DNA of 64,000 bases from positions 258,001 through 322,000 of the forward strand of contig JADANN010000251.1 of assembly GCA_018806985.1 (NCBI GenBank). Direction: 5' to 3'. Below, in pieces: positions 36,540 through 49,111 of the stretch. The position numbers and the translations under genes were made by a program. The DNA comes from Angiostrongylus vasorum (taxonomy: Eukaryota; Nematoda; Chromadorea; Rhabditida; Metastrongylidae). Each line of letters begins with the position of its first letter. The stretch's first letter is position 1. The notes beneath the pieces were generated by a model. It made no database searches and was not told where the DNA came from. It saw only the letters and a program-made list of their open reading frames with translations.

Positions 36540-37455
36540 TCAACCATGCAAATGCCTGCGTTCCAGCTCCTTAATCTGCTTCTTCCAGTAGATTTTTTCC
36601 ACGGAGATTCTGTTCGTTGTGGAAGTTTAGCACAGACAAAAGACTGTACTTACTCCTTTTCGGCTCTGTCCGGCACGCGCTCAGCTTCTTCCCCTCTCTG
36701 TTCCTCGCGTCTCTCTAGACGTCTCGACCCTCTTTCAATGGTCGTGTCGTCCTTGTCGTGCCTCCTTTCTCTCTCGTGTCGGCGTCTGCCTTCATGGTTT
36801 TCTTTCCTCATTCTTCGATCACCTCGATCTTTTCTGTGATGGCTGTTGCGAGGTCTAAAATTAAAAACATAATTCATTTATACCATTTCAAAAACCTTAG
36901 AAGATGGGCGATGTAAAGCGATTTATTTCATGAAGGACTACACCTTAGTGAACAAGTCATGTATACGTGTAACAAGTCATATATGTAGTCAAGTATACCC
37001 TTCACAAACACATAAGAGAAGGGATTGAACCAGAGTATGCGTGCGTACGTGTGTGTATGTATGTGTGTATGTGTGTATATATGCGTGCATGTATGCATAT
37101 GTGTATGTATGTATGTATGTATGTATGTATGTATGTATGTATGTATGTATGTATGTATGTATGTATGTATGTATGTATGTATGTATGTATGTATGTATGT
37201 ATGTATGTATGTATGTATGTATGTATGTATGTATGTATGTATGTATGTATGTATGTATGTATGTATGTATGTATGTATGTATGTATGTATGTATGTATGT
37301 ATGTATGTATGTATGTATGTATGTATGTATGTATGTATGTATGTATGTATGTATGTATGTATGTATGTATGTATGTATGTATGTATGTATGTATGTATGT
37401 ATGTATGTATGTATGTATGTATGTATGTATGTATGTATGTATGTATGTATGTATG

Positions 37456-37489
<34 letters not shown>

Positions 37490-40400
37490 TGTATGTATGT
37501 ATGTATGTATGTGTGTGTGCATGTGTGTATGTGTTTTAGTGACATCCTATTGCACAACTTTCTTATCTAAATTATATAGATAAAAGGATAAAGGATGAAG
37601 GATAAGCCTTTTAGCATTGGTCAGTCCCTTGGAGATGCTTCATTCATTCCCATATCGCAAGAAGTGATTGCATGCATATCTTGCTTATACAATGAATTTT
37701 GGCGGACCAGCGATGATATCAAATCAGTACTGCTATCCTCCAGGTCTGCTAGCAATTTACCGACTTCGGAGCGATGAAACGCTGATCGGTCCGGTGTGCA
37801 GGATAGAGTCAACGACTACCTTTGTATTGCACAGCACGTCTAACCGCTACAAGCGCGCTTATTTTCGTAGTGGGCGGTAGATAATAGTTAGATTATTGAA
37901 TTTATTGCACATATTGCGCTAAGATAAGACAGCGCAGCATGAAAAGAGTATCAAGTCGATAATCTTTTGCTTCTTCGCTTTCTTCTTCCCAATATTTCTA
38001 AGTTAAGAACAAAGTTCTTAACAGCTTAGAATCTGAGAACGTCTTCATTCGAAAGAAGAAGATCAGTCAATTTCGGGAACAGCAAAAAACACAAAGGATG
38101 ATTATCACTGAAAAAAATGAAGCCCGCTTTAAAATGACGGAACATAAGTCCTAATCATCTGCAAAGTTCAGAGGGAAAATACTAGTGAACCATTGTACCC
38201 CCTCCTTCTTTTCACATGGTCTTCACGATCCCATCGATCGGTGGTATCCGTGAAATCTGAATCGGTGTAATGCGTTCGACTTCTTCGCCGTTTTCTTCGT
38301 TCATGAGCAAGTTCTGAAGCAGTAATGCTTTTTTGTATTTTTTGTAATTCGTTTTTCCAAGTAATAAGAATTACTTTGAGCTAGTCCATGTTGAAATATA
38401 TAACAATGTACCTATTGGTGATTCGGAGTCTGATGAATTTTGTACATGTCGACTTCTTGATCGACGTCTTGATGAAGATCTAAATAAACTCCAGAAGCAA
38501 ATCCATATCCAAATTTCGCACAGATTACATCTAATTGCAAGCGGCTATTTCAGGATTTCAAGAAAAAGTCACATTTTACGAATGATGTCTACTGTGCTAA
38601 TGAGGACAAAGGACGACCGATGCCAAGACGTGGTTCATCCAACCAGTGTTGTCTACCAAGCATCGGCTACTCTTTTCGTATTCCTTCGATACCTAATGCA
38701 TTACGAATGTTGTGCAAGATATGATCTGTGTAAAGTTATTTTCTCTTAATACTTATTACTTGGATACTTGCATGGCCCTTCTTCAATGGTTGTGTGGGTC
38801 CCGGCATAATTTCCATCTTTTCGGAGTTTTGCTAGTTTAGCCATTATGGTTCCCTAGAGTTCCGAGGTCAGCCGGGCCAAAGTCTGCCCCACGCCGTCGC
38901 CACTACAGGCAGTCGCCGCTCTTGTGGATTAGAGGGAGATTTGCCACTATGCGACTAGTTTGATACCAGGACGGTGGTGGATTTGGGTATTAGTTTACTC
39001 TTAACTGGGCTTCCTTATAGAAACGCCGGACTCCTTCGAAGCTTGGGAAACCCTGCTCGGGTGATAAATCCCTCGCTGTACATAGCAGCCAAACACCTGG
39101 GAACATCTCCCAGCGACGATGAGGCGGTAAACCATTGGGAGGTTCCTAATATTTTAACAAAAAGTGGTCTTTCAGCCAGGTGTTTCTTTTTTGGCTTGAT
39201 TTGAATCCACGACGAGTACTAACGCGTCTGGTTTGCTTGCATACTGAATTTCGAAACACAAATACAATTTATGACTATTATAAGAAAACCACAATTCAAT
39301 GTGGGACTTCTATAGGCGTCTTCGTTGCATGTTTCTGTCAAAATATTTGTTTTATAATCTGCAGTTTTTACAACTTATATTTTTTATATACTACTTCTAA
39401 TCATCACAACCTCTCATGGCTGCGACTGCCCGTGGTGGTGAAGACCTGGGGCAGACTTTGGCCAGGGTGACATCGGGATTCCAGGGAACCACAATGGCTT
39501 AACCAGCAAATTTCCCATAAATGGTGATTATGCTGGGGCCGGCACAACCAGTGGGGACGGGTCGTTCAAGTGTCAAGTGTCAAATCATCACAACCAGCAC
39601 CCTGCCCACTTCTTATGCACAATTCACATACCGTTGCAATCATTAAAATTGGGAACTTTGGAAAACCTACACACACACAATAGTTAAATATGGCGTGTGC
39701 GCAGAATGATACATCGGAAAATGAGGATGGAGAGGTTATTCGAGATCGCTAAGTATAGATGATGAACAACGATTATCCAAAAACCTCCGGAAAAGGAAAC
39801 TTGTTCAACCGACGAAATACCAATAGTGGCAGTTGCTAGACTTTGAATGCAAGTATAAAATTAGGTGAATAGGTAATAAAAGCCAGCTTTTCGCACTCTC
39901 ACTTCAATTCCAGCGCTAGTGGTTACCAACACCCTGTAGGCCTTGTTTTGCTCTATTCGTTAGGAGGAAAAGGGTGCACCTCTTCAGTACCGCAACCGAA
40001 AACACTATCGAGCAAATCAACAAATTCATTCTGTTGCCTGTTCTACAATGAGTTTTAACCAACCTATGCTTTCCATGACGGCAACTTCGGTGCGAGACCA
40101 ACGTTCCATCATATAGCGACGGAACAGAACGAGAGTGCTATAAGGCGGTACACATTAAACGACGGTATCGTGGATGATTTTTGCCGAGGATATCTTACCA
40201 CACGGATAACACTTTTTCGCAAAGAGCAAAATTGATTGAAAAACATTTAGGCGGAGTCGATTCACTAACCTGCAGTGGGAATTCTTGACCCATGTGTCGA
40301 CTAGGCGACACCGGTTCGCTATTAGCGTCGCCTCTTTCTGAAAGCAATGCGATCAGTTGCTGATCCTTAACCCAGTGGGCAACATGGTCGTCCTTTTCGA

Positions 40401-43400
40401 CGAAGCGCGCTTTTGGTTCTTGATCGTACTGAATTCGCTGAAAAAAAAACTACATTTCTTGGAGTAAAATGAAATGTTTCCATAGTAGGACATATTCAGG
40501 ACACATATTCGATGTTTTTTGTCTACTTCAGTTTTATCTTGAAATCTCAAAAAGTTAACCACATGGTTTTGGAAGCACACTGTGCTGTCTTTCAAATTCC
40601 CTGCTCATATTCTCTAAGTGAAGACATAGAAAGGCTATTTTTTTCGTATTCGTTCTCATACAATTCCTTCAAAATTAAGAACGCTTGAATGAAAATATGA
40701 GACCTCATTAGGATCCACTGGATAAGGTGGTGTAGATGGATATTTCTGTGCTTGTGTCGATGGCGAAATTTGCGGCGTTCCCATAGGTCGACGTGCAGGA
40801 TAGGGTTCATGCAAAGCTGAAATAACTTCTGAATGGTATTGAGGGCCATAGGAAGATAAAGAGCTCAGTTTGGCGATGCTGTGACTGTGTTAGGTAAGAT
40901 GCGTCACTTTACTAACTAAAGGGGAACCAAGAGTTCTGGCCTATGAAGTTTTCATCAAATTGTTTTTCTTTATTACCAGATTTAGTTCAGTTAAGATTAT
41001 TCAGTGAAACGGTAGCTTTCATGGGCAACAACCTTATGGCGGGAAAATTGAGAAGCACCAGACCAGAAAGCTAACCAGGTAGGAACATGCATGCGTAGAT
41101 AGTCTACAAAGCACTGGAAGGACTTTACAATTCGAAATATTTTACCAGGGAAAGCTCAAAATTATGAAGGAAGGGGTAAGGGTAAGCTTAAAATGCAATA
41201 ACTACAGAAAAGGAAGTGCAAAAAATTAAGACAGAGGTGCAAAAAAGGTTTAGAAGAAGTGTTAGCTCACGAGTTGTATAGTGAGGATAAGGACTTTTCA
41301 TGATCTGCTCCGGAGTTTGTCGATGGCTTTCATAGTCTGAATGGACGAGCTAAGTTCATTTCTATTGTCTATATTGGTCACATTATGACATCTTCTCGTG
41401 GTGACCAGTTCCATCTAAGCATTTAAAATTTCATGAAAAACTATTAAGAGAATTCACCGTGATATCCATCGAGACTTCTGTGCGTGTATCCGTTACGGTT
41501 GATTTTGTACCGCACTTTTGGTTGCTTTCCCTCGTATTCATCAGTCGTGGCCGAAAGCCGTTTCATGAACATGTAGATGACAACCACACAATATACATTG
41601 ATGAATACTGCGATAATCTCCAGAATAGTCAGCGCCATCCAGTAGTCACGCACGTCTCCGGCCCACCACATTATACAGTAAGCCAACGACGATAGGATCG
41701 ACGAGACGATACAAATGAACCATGGCCATATCAAATGTCGAGACCACTAAATCACCTTGCAATGAGGGTGGTAATCACAATGTATAACCTTTTATTTACT
41801 GCCCGGTTTTATCGCAAGGTGTTATGTGAAATATAAACACAATGATGATGAGACACTTGCAAAATTCGGACCCTAGCCCATATCCAAACTCGCGATTACC
41901 CTTTCTGGAGGCTCGCTTGTTACCCACTGCAATCACCTGTCAAAGGAAGTGACTTGGGAAGCACGAATCGGGATTGAACGTAGTTAAGAGAAAGAACGAT
42001 GAAGCAAGGGCCTCAGTGGTGCAGTGAGTAACACGTGAGCCCACAAAAAGTGAATCAGGGTTCTAATCTGATATGGGGTACGAGGTTTGCAAATCTCACA
42101 GCATCAATGTGGCTATGAAGGTATAGTTCATGCTGTGAGTCACTGTAGTTATCATGGTGGTAAACGTTGCTAGTCACCACCAACTATGCGGTGATCAGCA
42201 ATGGGGAAGTATCTGAATCAAAGAAAAACTCTAAAACGCTTATGACGTTGGTCGTCGCACCGTATATCTAACAAAGAAGTAGTTAAGAATCACATCTTAA
42301 ATGTTAATTGCAAACAGTGGATTGAAAGCTGTCAGTGATCTGCACATTTTGTCCTGAAAGAGATGTTCATTGTATTCATTGTCAACCGCATTTTACTTCT
42401 TCTAACGTTATGCAGTAGGACCTTTCTGTGAAAAGAAAACTGTTACCGTGTGAACTCCATAGATGAGCGCTACTGAGGCGAAAAGTAGGAAGAATGCAGC
42501 TATCAGACACAGTATCTGGATGACAAAGAGTCCGGTGTAATAGCGTTCCTCGGGACTTTGCCAGTACGACTCGTAGTAGGACGGGATGTCGTACTTGCCG
42601 TAGGTGTTGTAATTTGGGAGAAGGGTGTTAGCTGCTCGATCTTTCTCGTATTTGATTGCCGCCATCTGCCAACCCATAATACCAAGTTGCGCTATTGAGA
42701 AAATCTAAAACGCTGAATACGTTGGATTAAGCATCGCAATGTGGCGGTTGACAGACTGGCGAACTGGCGCTCCTTTCCACCTTTTCCGGTCACTCTAGAT
42801 TAGAGAGATTTTACGGGAGATATGGAGGTAAAGTAAATGTGGAAAAGGTGGATCCTACAGGACATTTCTATCGAACCGAGATAAAGGGAAAAGTGTGCAC
42901 GGAGGATACAAGCTGATTTCAAATTAAAGAAGCTCCCAAAATGACGTTGGAAAGTTGAGTGGCGCATCCGTCAAGGATTGATTAACGCCGAGAGCTTTAT
43001 CCTCTTTAAGTATAGGAAAAATACGTCGAACTAAAGAAAAAAACTTCTGAATATGTGGGACTGAAAGTCTCACGAGGCATATTTTGCTGTGCAGCATTAA
43101 ACTGACAAGTTCTAGAGACAGCGAAGTGCTGCGATACAGTAATTTGTCACGATTGATAAAATCGCGCTCTTAATGAATACCCATGGGTTCTACCACAGCA
43201 TACAACCGCTAAGATTATATTGAGGCCTATTCGAAACAACTACGGAATGCGTGTTTCGAATGGGAGTAAAACAAGTGGGAGTTAAGAGATTGACCATATG
43301 AACCTTCAACGATTCGAGTGGTCCTGGCGTTGGAAGCGCCGACGCACGGGCAATCCCACTCGCACTGCAGGTTCGCCTGGGACATGGTCACCGTCCGACA

Positions 43401-45003
43401 GTGGTTTAGAACACCAGTTTGCCAGCCGAATAAAAACAGCGAAGCTATCGAATACACCTACAATGCTTGATCATTTAGACGAAAAACTACTCTCGAATTA
43501 CAATTTTAACCTTTTTATTTTACTACCTACTCTTTTTAATGGCAGAGTATATTGCGAAATATAACTTCAAAGAAGCTGAGATATTTGCAAAACTCAGGAC
43601 CGCAGGTGCTTATGGTGGGGAACGAACGCGCTATTGTCCTTTCCGGGGAGTAACGCGTTCACCACCACCATGCGGGTCCTTCGTTTCGCCTGTCTCTCAG
43701 CCTGAGAGTTCTATCGATCTTTTGCCATCAGCAATCACCCGTCAACGGGATTGATCTGGGGAGCACAAATCGGCATTGAACCCAGTTAAGCTGAGGCTAT
43801 AGTTATAATCACACTGATGGCAAAAGATCGATAGAACTAGCTGAGAGACAGGCGAAACGATGGACCCGCATTGTGTGGTGGTGAAGCGTTACTCCCCGGA
43901 AAGAACAATAGCGCGTTCGTTCCCCACCATAAGCACCTGCGGTCCAGAGTTTTGCAAATATCTCAGCTTCGTTGAAGTTATACTCTCGAATTAGTCAAAA
44001 TACGATGATCACATCTACATCTACCGTGTTTTTGTTCATGAATTTACTTTTTACTTCTTTTAAGAAGTAAATGAATTAGAACATGCTGGGCTAGGTGAAA
44101 GGTGAAGACTAATATTCATAAATTATTTATTTATTTATTTGCCATCACGTCTACTGCGCGGATCCGAACATTCCTCACATTTGATTCGCTTCCTCGCATC
44201 CATTGTCCACGAAGATCCTCCAACTTTTTACGTGTGGCCTCGATTACTGCTTGAGGATTTTCATTTCATCTTGAATGTCGTAGAATCCTGGTCCAGAAAT
44301 TCTTCCTGGAGTCCTGGGATAGCCGGCTAGAGTGTTTCCAATTGGACTGCAGAGAGTGATTTTTTCCAGACAAGTCCAGTACCAATTTCTCGACCTCGGA
44401 AGGATGATAGGCTTGGTTGGCCCGGAGCGGAATCGAACTAGCGAAATGCTCGTGATGACGGACATCACTATCACTGTGATATCCGCCTCCTAATATTCAT
44501 AAAACGGGACAGAAATCAACAGCTATTAGACCTACGAGCGTTTTTCTTACAAGACTAACATCACTATTAGTTACTTATGTTTGCTTTAACTCAACTTATT
44601 GGTGTTTTGTAAACTTCAGTTCATTGAACAAGGCCGGGCGTTTTTCTTAATCTCGTGGATTTGGCTTATCTATTACCATTTTCAATTTCCATGGACACCT
44701 TAGTTTTCTGCTGAAACAAAAAAGAATACAATTGTGCATCGCATTTAAGAGCATGGAATTCAGCACTTCTATTCCAAAGCCAAAAAAGCATAAAAGGCGA
44801 GAACCTCACCACAAACGTACCAAATATTCACGAACACGTTCGTAGGGTGAATGTAGATGCGATAAAATACGACAGAACAAAGCACCAAACCCGAACTGAT
44901 CTTAAGAGGACTATTTGCTGATGAGCGAACGTACCAGTGTCCAGATGCCGATCATCACAGCACTGTCCTTCAGACTGAAACAACAGCACGGATTGCAGGC
45001 CAT
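36540..45003 (-). CDS. Four-transmembrane protein with long basic C-terminal tail
   Basis: Nine exons (high to low coordinate): 44935-45003, 42447-42704, 41458-41746, 41271-41336, 40704-40816, 40270-40437, 38216-38313, 36654-36854, 36540-36609. All join in phase, giving 443 residues. The start MACNPCCCFSLKDS lies 12 bases after a CTTCAG acceptor (possible trans-splice site). Four hydrophobic segments, near residues 14-38, 78-106, 115-137 and 144-170, resemble the MARVEL/LAPTM-like topology with an N-terminal cysteine cluster. The tail of about 270 residues is first Tyr/Pro-rich (PYPHYTTPLHEPYPARRP), then strongly Arg/Glu-rich and probably helical (RRHERERRHDKDD), ending ELERRHLHG. It is likely an integral membrane protein with a cytoplasmic tail; I cannot give a family name or function. 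The weakest junctions are donors GTCTCA (exon 5) and GTGAAA (exon 7). Confidence 0.78.
37103..37511. repeat. (ATGT)n microsatellite, about 400 bp
   Basis: About one hundred near-perfect ATGT units with a single visible interruption near 37458, in intron 7 of the tetraspan gene. Long open frames in all phases here (Met-Tyr-Val-Cys or Ile-His-Thr-Tyr repeats) are artefacts of the repeat. Confidence 0.97.
37578..37812 (-). mobile_element. tRNA-derived SINE, diverged
   Basis: Minus-strand match to the SINE body and to the tail (GACCAATGCTAAAAGGCTTATCC). It lies within intron 7 of the tetraspan gene. Confidence 0.55.
38350..38746 (+). other. Open frame of about 130 codons without start, unknown
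   Basis: The plus strand is open from just after a TAA near 38345 to a TAA at about 38744, with no early ATG. The product would begin FVFPSNKNYFELVHVE and include RLLDRRLDEDLNKLQKQ. It lies in intron 6 of the tetraspan gene, antisense to it. It could be a relic of a transposon ORF or chance. No family recognised. Confidence 0.25.
38750..39170 (-). mobile_element. Dispersed repeat D, copy 2, full length
   Basis: On the minus strand it starts at the TTTACCGCCTCATCGTCGCT block and includes CAAATCTCCCTCTAATCCAC. It ends CAACCATTGAAGAAGGGCC then ATGCAAGTATCCAAGTAATA. Confidence 0.7.
39408..39590 (+). mobile_element. Dispersed repeat D, copy 3, 5'-truncated
   Basis: Starts within the repeat at GCGACTGCCCGTGGTGGTGA. 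It ends CAACCAGTGGGGACGGGTCG followed by a short duplicated TTCAAGTGTCAAGTGTC tail. It is head-to-head with copy 2. Confidence 0.65.
42005..42190 (+). mobile_element. Possible second tRNA-like SINE
   Basis: A box-A-like GTGGTGCAGTGAGTAACACG is followed about 35 bases later by a box-B-like GGTTCTAATCT. The downstream body is unrelated to the main SINE family here. It is a single copy in this window, so the call is tentative. Confidence 0.3.
42955..43012 (+). mobile_element. SINE 3'-end fragment
   Basis: GGCGCATCCGTCAAGGATTG then ATTAACGCCGAGAGCTTTATCC matches only the extreme 3' end of the tRNA-derived SINE. Confidence 0.55.
43560..43982. mobile_element. Fold-back MITE-like element
   Basis: Long inverted arms 43560-43731 and 43814-43982, both beginning TATAACTTCAA and ending at GATCTTTTGCCATCAG, surround an 82-bp spacer. 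No ORF and no hammerhead-like motif are seen. It lies in intron 1 of the tetraspan gene. A single arm occurs at 18681-18758, so the family has more than one member. The superfamily is not determined because a clear target-site duplication was not found. Confidence 0.75.
44320..44490 (-). mobile_element. tRNA-derived SINE, 5' part
   Basis: The minus strand begins GGAGGCGGATATCACAGTGA, includes a good box B (GTTCGATTC) and the body GGCCAACCAAGCCTATCATC, but lacks the 3' tail. Confidence 0.6.
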
Positions 45004-45407
45004 TGTAGATTCTTCTGAAGGAGCGCTTCTCTTTTTCCCCTATCCTGGACTGGCGCTCACACACATCCTACCACTCGATGAACTTCCCACAGTGATCGGT
45101 GTGCTCGTCGTCGTCTTGGTCTACTCACAATCTATGAAAAACGTTGGTATACAAAAAAAATTTAAAACTATTTCAAAAAAGTGGTGGAAAGATGAGAAGA
45201 GAAAAAATGAATGTGCGTTAACGAGTCGGTCTTTTCAGAACTGTTGATAGTTATATTCGATGATTTTTTACAGATAAAAAATGCTCTTCAAGCTTTGACG
45301 AATAGATCGAAGCATTCATGCACCTTAAGACTTCACATAAGCTTTAGTCTTTTACAGAAGTTGGATTTCAATAGAATAAATCTCGGTTTGAAATTCGCCT
45401 AGATGGA

Positions 45408-45635
45408 CTACGACAACGGCACGAGTTGGTAACTGCAATTTGATACGAAGAGTTCCGATCTAATGAAACACACAGGGACACCGAAATCGATTTCTGTGTA
45501 AACATGAAGACAAGTTGACGTGCAAACATCGATGGATAACATGAAGATTTCCACAGCTTTAAGTTTAAAGGCTTTCATTTCACACGAATGTTCTGCGTAC
45601 GGAAGTGTGATGCTTAACCTAAAGCTGTGGAGGAA
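45408..45635 (-). CDS. Candidate terminal exon, Cys-containing, unknown
   Basis: An acceptor TTCCTCCACAG is followed by an open frame of about 75 residues (blocks FRLSITLPYAEHSCEMKAF, FGVPVCFIRSELFVSNCS) ending in TAG. Several cysteines and the splice signal suggest a real last exon, perhaps of the secreted-protein gene whose signal-peptide exon is at 50777-50930, but the intervening exons were not resolved. It could also be chance. Confidence 0.35.
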   Translation of the reverse strand, partial: FLHSFRLSITLPYAEHSCEMKAFKLKAVEIFMLSIDVCTSTCLHVYTEIDFGVPVCFIRSELFVSNCSYQLVPLS

Positions 45636-45640
45636 CATCA

Positions 45641-47442
45641 AACGATGTCAGAAGTGGGGAGTAACGCTTTCAAAAAGCTACCAGAATCGAATACGAGCAC
45701 CGAACCGATGACTCTTAAATTTCTGACAGACAGACGACGATTGAAAGACAAGAAGAAGTAGTAAGCATAAGCAATTAGGCACCTGCTGTGTGCCCGTAGC
45801 ACCTGATAACGGCACCAGCTATCGACTACGAACAATTACTGCCAGATACGTGAGTGGAAGAAGTGGTGAATGTTCCACAAATAGAATGACTTAATGAGGG
45901 CAGAAATTGGCTGAAAACAATTGCGATGACTAAAACGGCAGAAAAATGAGACCAACAGGTGAATGTGACTAAGTCGCCATGCAGAATTCAAGAATGACGT
46001 GATGGACTCTATCGCGAAGACGCTGGAACATATCATCTGTTTTTCAAGCTCTTCAACGCATTCAGTCATAAACATGACTGGTTTCGGTCATGTAAAGGTC
46101 GAATAGAGTTTGGCAAATGGACTTTTTCTCTTATTAAGCTTTTAAGAAGGCGACGATACATATGTTTTAAGACAATGTTGATCAGTGCAACGACGAAACC
46201 ACTTGAAAGTCAAAACAAAAAGAAAAACGGGACATTTCCCCAGTTTGGTCTTCAGCACATAGAAAGGGACTCTATCAAACTCAATAAAGTGGCATGCAAA
46301 ATATGAAGTACATTGACTTAAACAAACAAAAGATTTCGATTTGTGCTTCATCAAAATCTGATGCGAAGATTTTTTCCTAATGAAGGGTTTTGAGAGTAGC
46401 GTCAGATCTCCATCCATAATAGATCTTGTTTCAACACAAGGATGAACCCATATTTCTCGATGTTATGAAGTAACTTCAAGCCCAGACTTCCTCCTCTATT
46501 TTTAAGGTTAGTGTTGTTCCTCGTCGGTTGAAAGCAGGTGAAAAAACGGCTTTGAAGAAAGCGATACTGCTGAAACGTCAACTAACGTTGTCTTGTATGT
46601 GTCCTTTTGCAAGGAAGTGAACGTGTGCTGAATAGCAACCTTGCGATTGCTGAAAAAGAAAAGGTTGATAGAAAGTCGATCTTGGATTACCACTGTTATT
46701 TTTATGACTCCGAAACAGTTGGGTCGAATAGGAAAGCAAAAAAAAAAATCCTAAGAAATGGATGTCCCATGAATAGAACGGAAATAAAAAAAATCGCTAT
46801 TATAAATTCTATTCTGGTTCGTTCCTTGATTGCATGGTGATGTACGATGAAAAGTGGAATCTGAATAACAAATCAAAGACGTTCTGCGGTGGTGGTTCGA
46901 CGAAGGTGACACATCGAATTCCCGAAACGAAATTTGCATGAGAAATACTTTATACTTTTATATTTTTTTATTTTATACTTTAGATACTTTTGGTGACAGG
47001 TAGATGAAATCGTCCACTAGGAATTCTTAGGTATTGACAATGTGAGAAATAGCGTAAAGAAATCGACAGAATACACCAAACGAAGTGCAACCCTATTGAT
47101 CAATCCAGAAAGACTCGTGTGACTAATAGACCCCATCACACGATAGCAACAGAACACTCTTCTCAAATCCAACACGGTAAAAGTTGAAGAAGTTGGGATA
47201 CGAAAATTTGCCTCAACCAGGAGACTCATCCGACTGATTACTCTTTTATAGGTGTGTCGCTAACTGTTTTACATGAACGGGAAAGTCGTCGCCAAGAGGT
47301 TCAAGAATATGACATCTGAAAATTCATGCACAAGAAAATAATGGAATACTACCATGAGAAAGTAACTGGGAGCGCCGAGACTAGAATTGTCGTTCAATAT
47401 ACATATGGTTTTTGATTCGCCAAGACCTTCATCCTAATGGAG
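45641..47442. other. Possible minus-strand exons, not resolved
   Basis: Several minus-strand open frames (46142-46417, 47017-47229) and a hydrophobic stretch (FVVALINIVLKHMYRRLLK near 46130-46200) hint at exons of the adjacent minus-strand gene, but splice phases could not be reconciled. A degenerate hammerhead-like motif lies at 46548. Confidence 0.3.
46548..46583 (+). ncRNA. Degenerate hammerhead-like motif
   Basis: GGCT, TTGAAGA, AGCGATACTGCT, GAAACGTCAACT. The core C3 and the stem II pairing are altered. It is a solo relic without an inverted partner nearby. Confidence 0.35.
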
Positions 47443-49030
47443 CTACAAAACTGGTGCTAGAGTTCGAGCAAAGCGCCCTTCGATCAGCAAAACGCAGTTG
47501 TCTCCAATGAAAACCTGCAAACGCTCTTGCAGAGCTTTTCCATCATTCCACGAAGAATAAATCGTACCAGAACTGGACTGAACGACGTTCATGGAGAAGA
47601 AAAAATCATCACGTTGCAGCCGAACTATGACGCAAATGACGTTTTTGGATGATGGGTACAGGACAGTGAACCGAGTAGAAGAAGTGCTGGGTTTGTACAA
47701 TATGTGGAGCCGTACTTAGCTTCTTTTATCTATTTAATTGTAAAGAACAAATAGATAGGGCTACTTAAACTTATGACTTCTTAGCAACGATTCATGAAAT
47801 ATAACAGTTTTATATCGATTAGTTAAGCTTACTGTGGCTGAGATATGCATAGTTAGAGTTGAAGGCTATAAAAATAAGAATATGGGTGAAAGTAATATTC
47901 CGGTTAAACATTGATCCTGAGAAATACTGCTGGTCGGCTGAATTCACTTCGCACAAGTAGCCGCACGTTGATTAAGTGGTGGGTGCAAATAGAACGATGT
48001 TCTGTAGCTCAGCTCGGAATGGGTGGGAGCATGACTATAGCGACGATCGGTGAGATGCAATGTTGACGCAAGCGATTCGATATGCAAATGCACCCCCGCA
48101 GGTAAAGGAGACAAACGCGAACATCGTCGAAGCAGACGGAATCCTGAGAATAGTGAGGACCTTCGAATCGCGTCCAGAATAGTGAGACGACAACGAGGAC
48201 AATTGACTGTAGTCACTTTGTGTATAATTCTCAACGTCTTCTCTTTAAGTTTGAAAAAAATAGGGACGAAAAAAGGCGGTAAGAAGAATGGCCACCCTGG
48301 TAGTCAATGATAGAAGACGAAAGATAAGCTCAAAGCTGAAATACCTAGGCTTTAAAATGACGTACTGCAGTATAACGTACAATCGGCATAGTTGCAGCTT
48401 AAAGTCGCTTGTTTGTCGAGGAGAGTGGCGTGGTCTTGAGAGCCACACAGATACAGATGGTCAGTAGACTCACTTGCAATGACTTTGGGTGACCACACAA
48501 AGCTTCTATAATGTGTTCGTTCCCGTTGTCAAACTCGCTGTTTTTAACAACCAAATTTACGTAAAAGGGAGAATTTTCCTGTAAAAACGCAGGAATTCAC
48601 TGAAGTAATTGAAATCATCGTGGCAATTAATGGGAACGAACAGTAATTTCTCGGAAAAAAGATGGACTAAGCCTTAAGTACTTATCAGATCTCAAGCAAA
48701 CCAAAGCGATTGCTTTACAGATTGCGTTATAGAGTCTGCTGCCAGTTACTGTACTTCAGAAAAATTCAACTGCACTTCATAGTCTAAAATTCAGGCTTTA
48801 AAATAAAGTCCAGAAGAAAATAGGCAATGTCGTAGTCGATTTTTTAGAGCTGATAACTGAAAATCGATGAGGCTGTTGTTGGTGGAGAGACGATAGATGA
48901 ATCAACACCCTGATTCATCGAAAGCATTAGCGTCGGGACAACTGAAGGAAGGAATTGGAAATAGTCCCGAGCACGGATGATGACGATGGTCATTTCTTAC
49001 TGTGTCAAGAACGAACCACTGCATCTGCTT

Positions 49031-49111
<81 letters not shown>

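Noticed and set aside
36928..37583. Open frames of 160-209 codons on both strands (His-Thr-Tyr-Ile and Met-Tyr-Val-Cys repeats)
   Set aside because: They are translations of the ATGT microsatellite and contain no non-repeat coding signal.
37990..38030. Inverted repeat GTTAAGAACAAAGTTCTTAAC, considered as a terminator or operator
   Set aside because: A chance palindrome in an intron, and such terminators do not apply in a eukaryotic nuclear gene.
38200..38313. Alternative basic reading frame of tetraspan exon 7 (LAHERRKRRRSRTHYTDSD)
   Set aside because: It reads well and can join the next exon in phase, but it does not match the phase of the preceding exon; the frame starting NLLMNEENGEEVE joins on both sides.
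44915..45247. Plus-strand open frame of 110 codons with a hydrophobic middle
   Set aside because: Antisense to the first exon and 5' region of the minus-strand tetraspan gene, which has much better splice and composition support.
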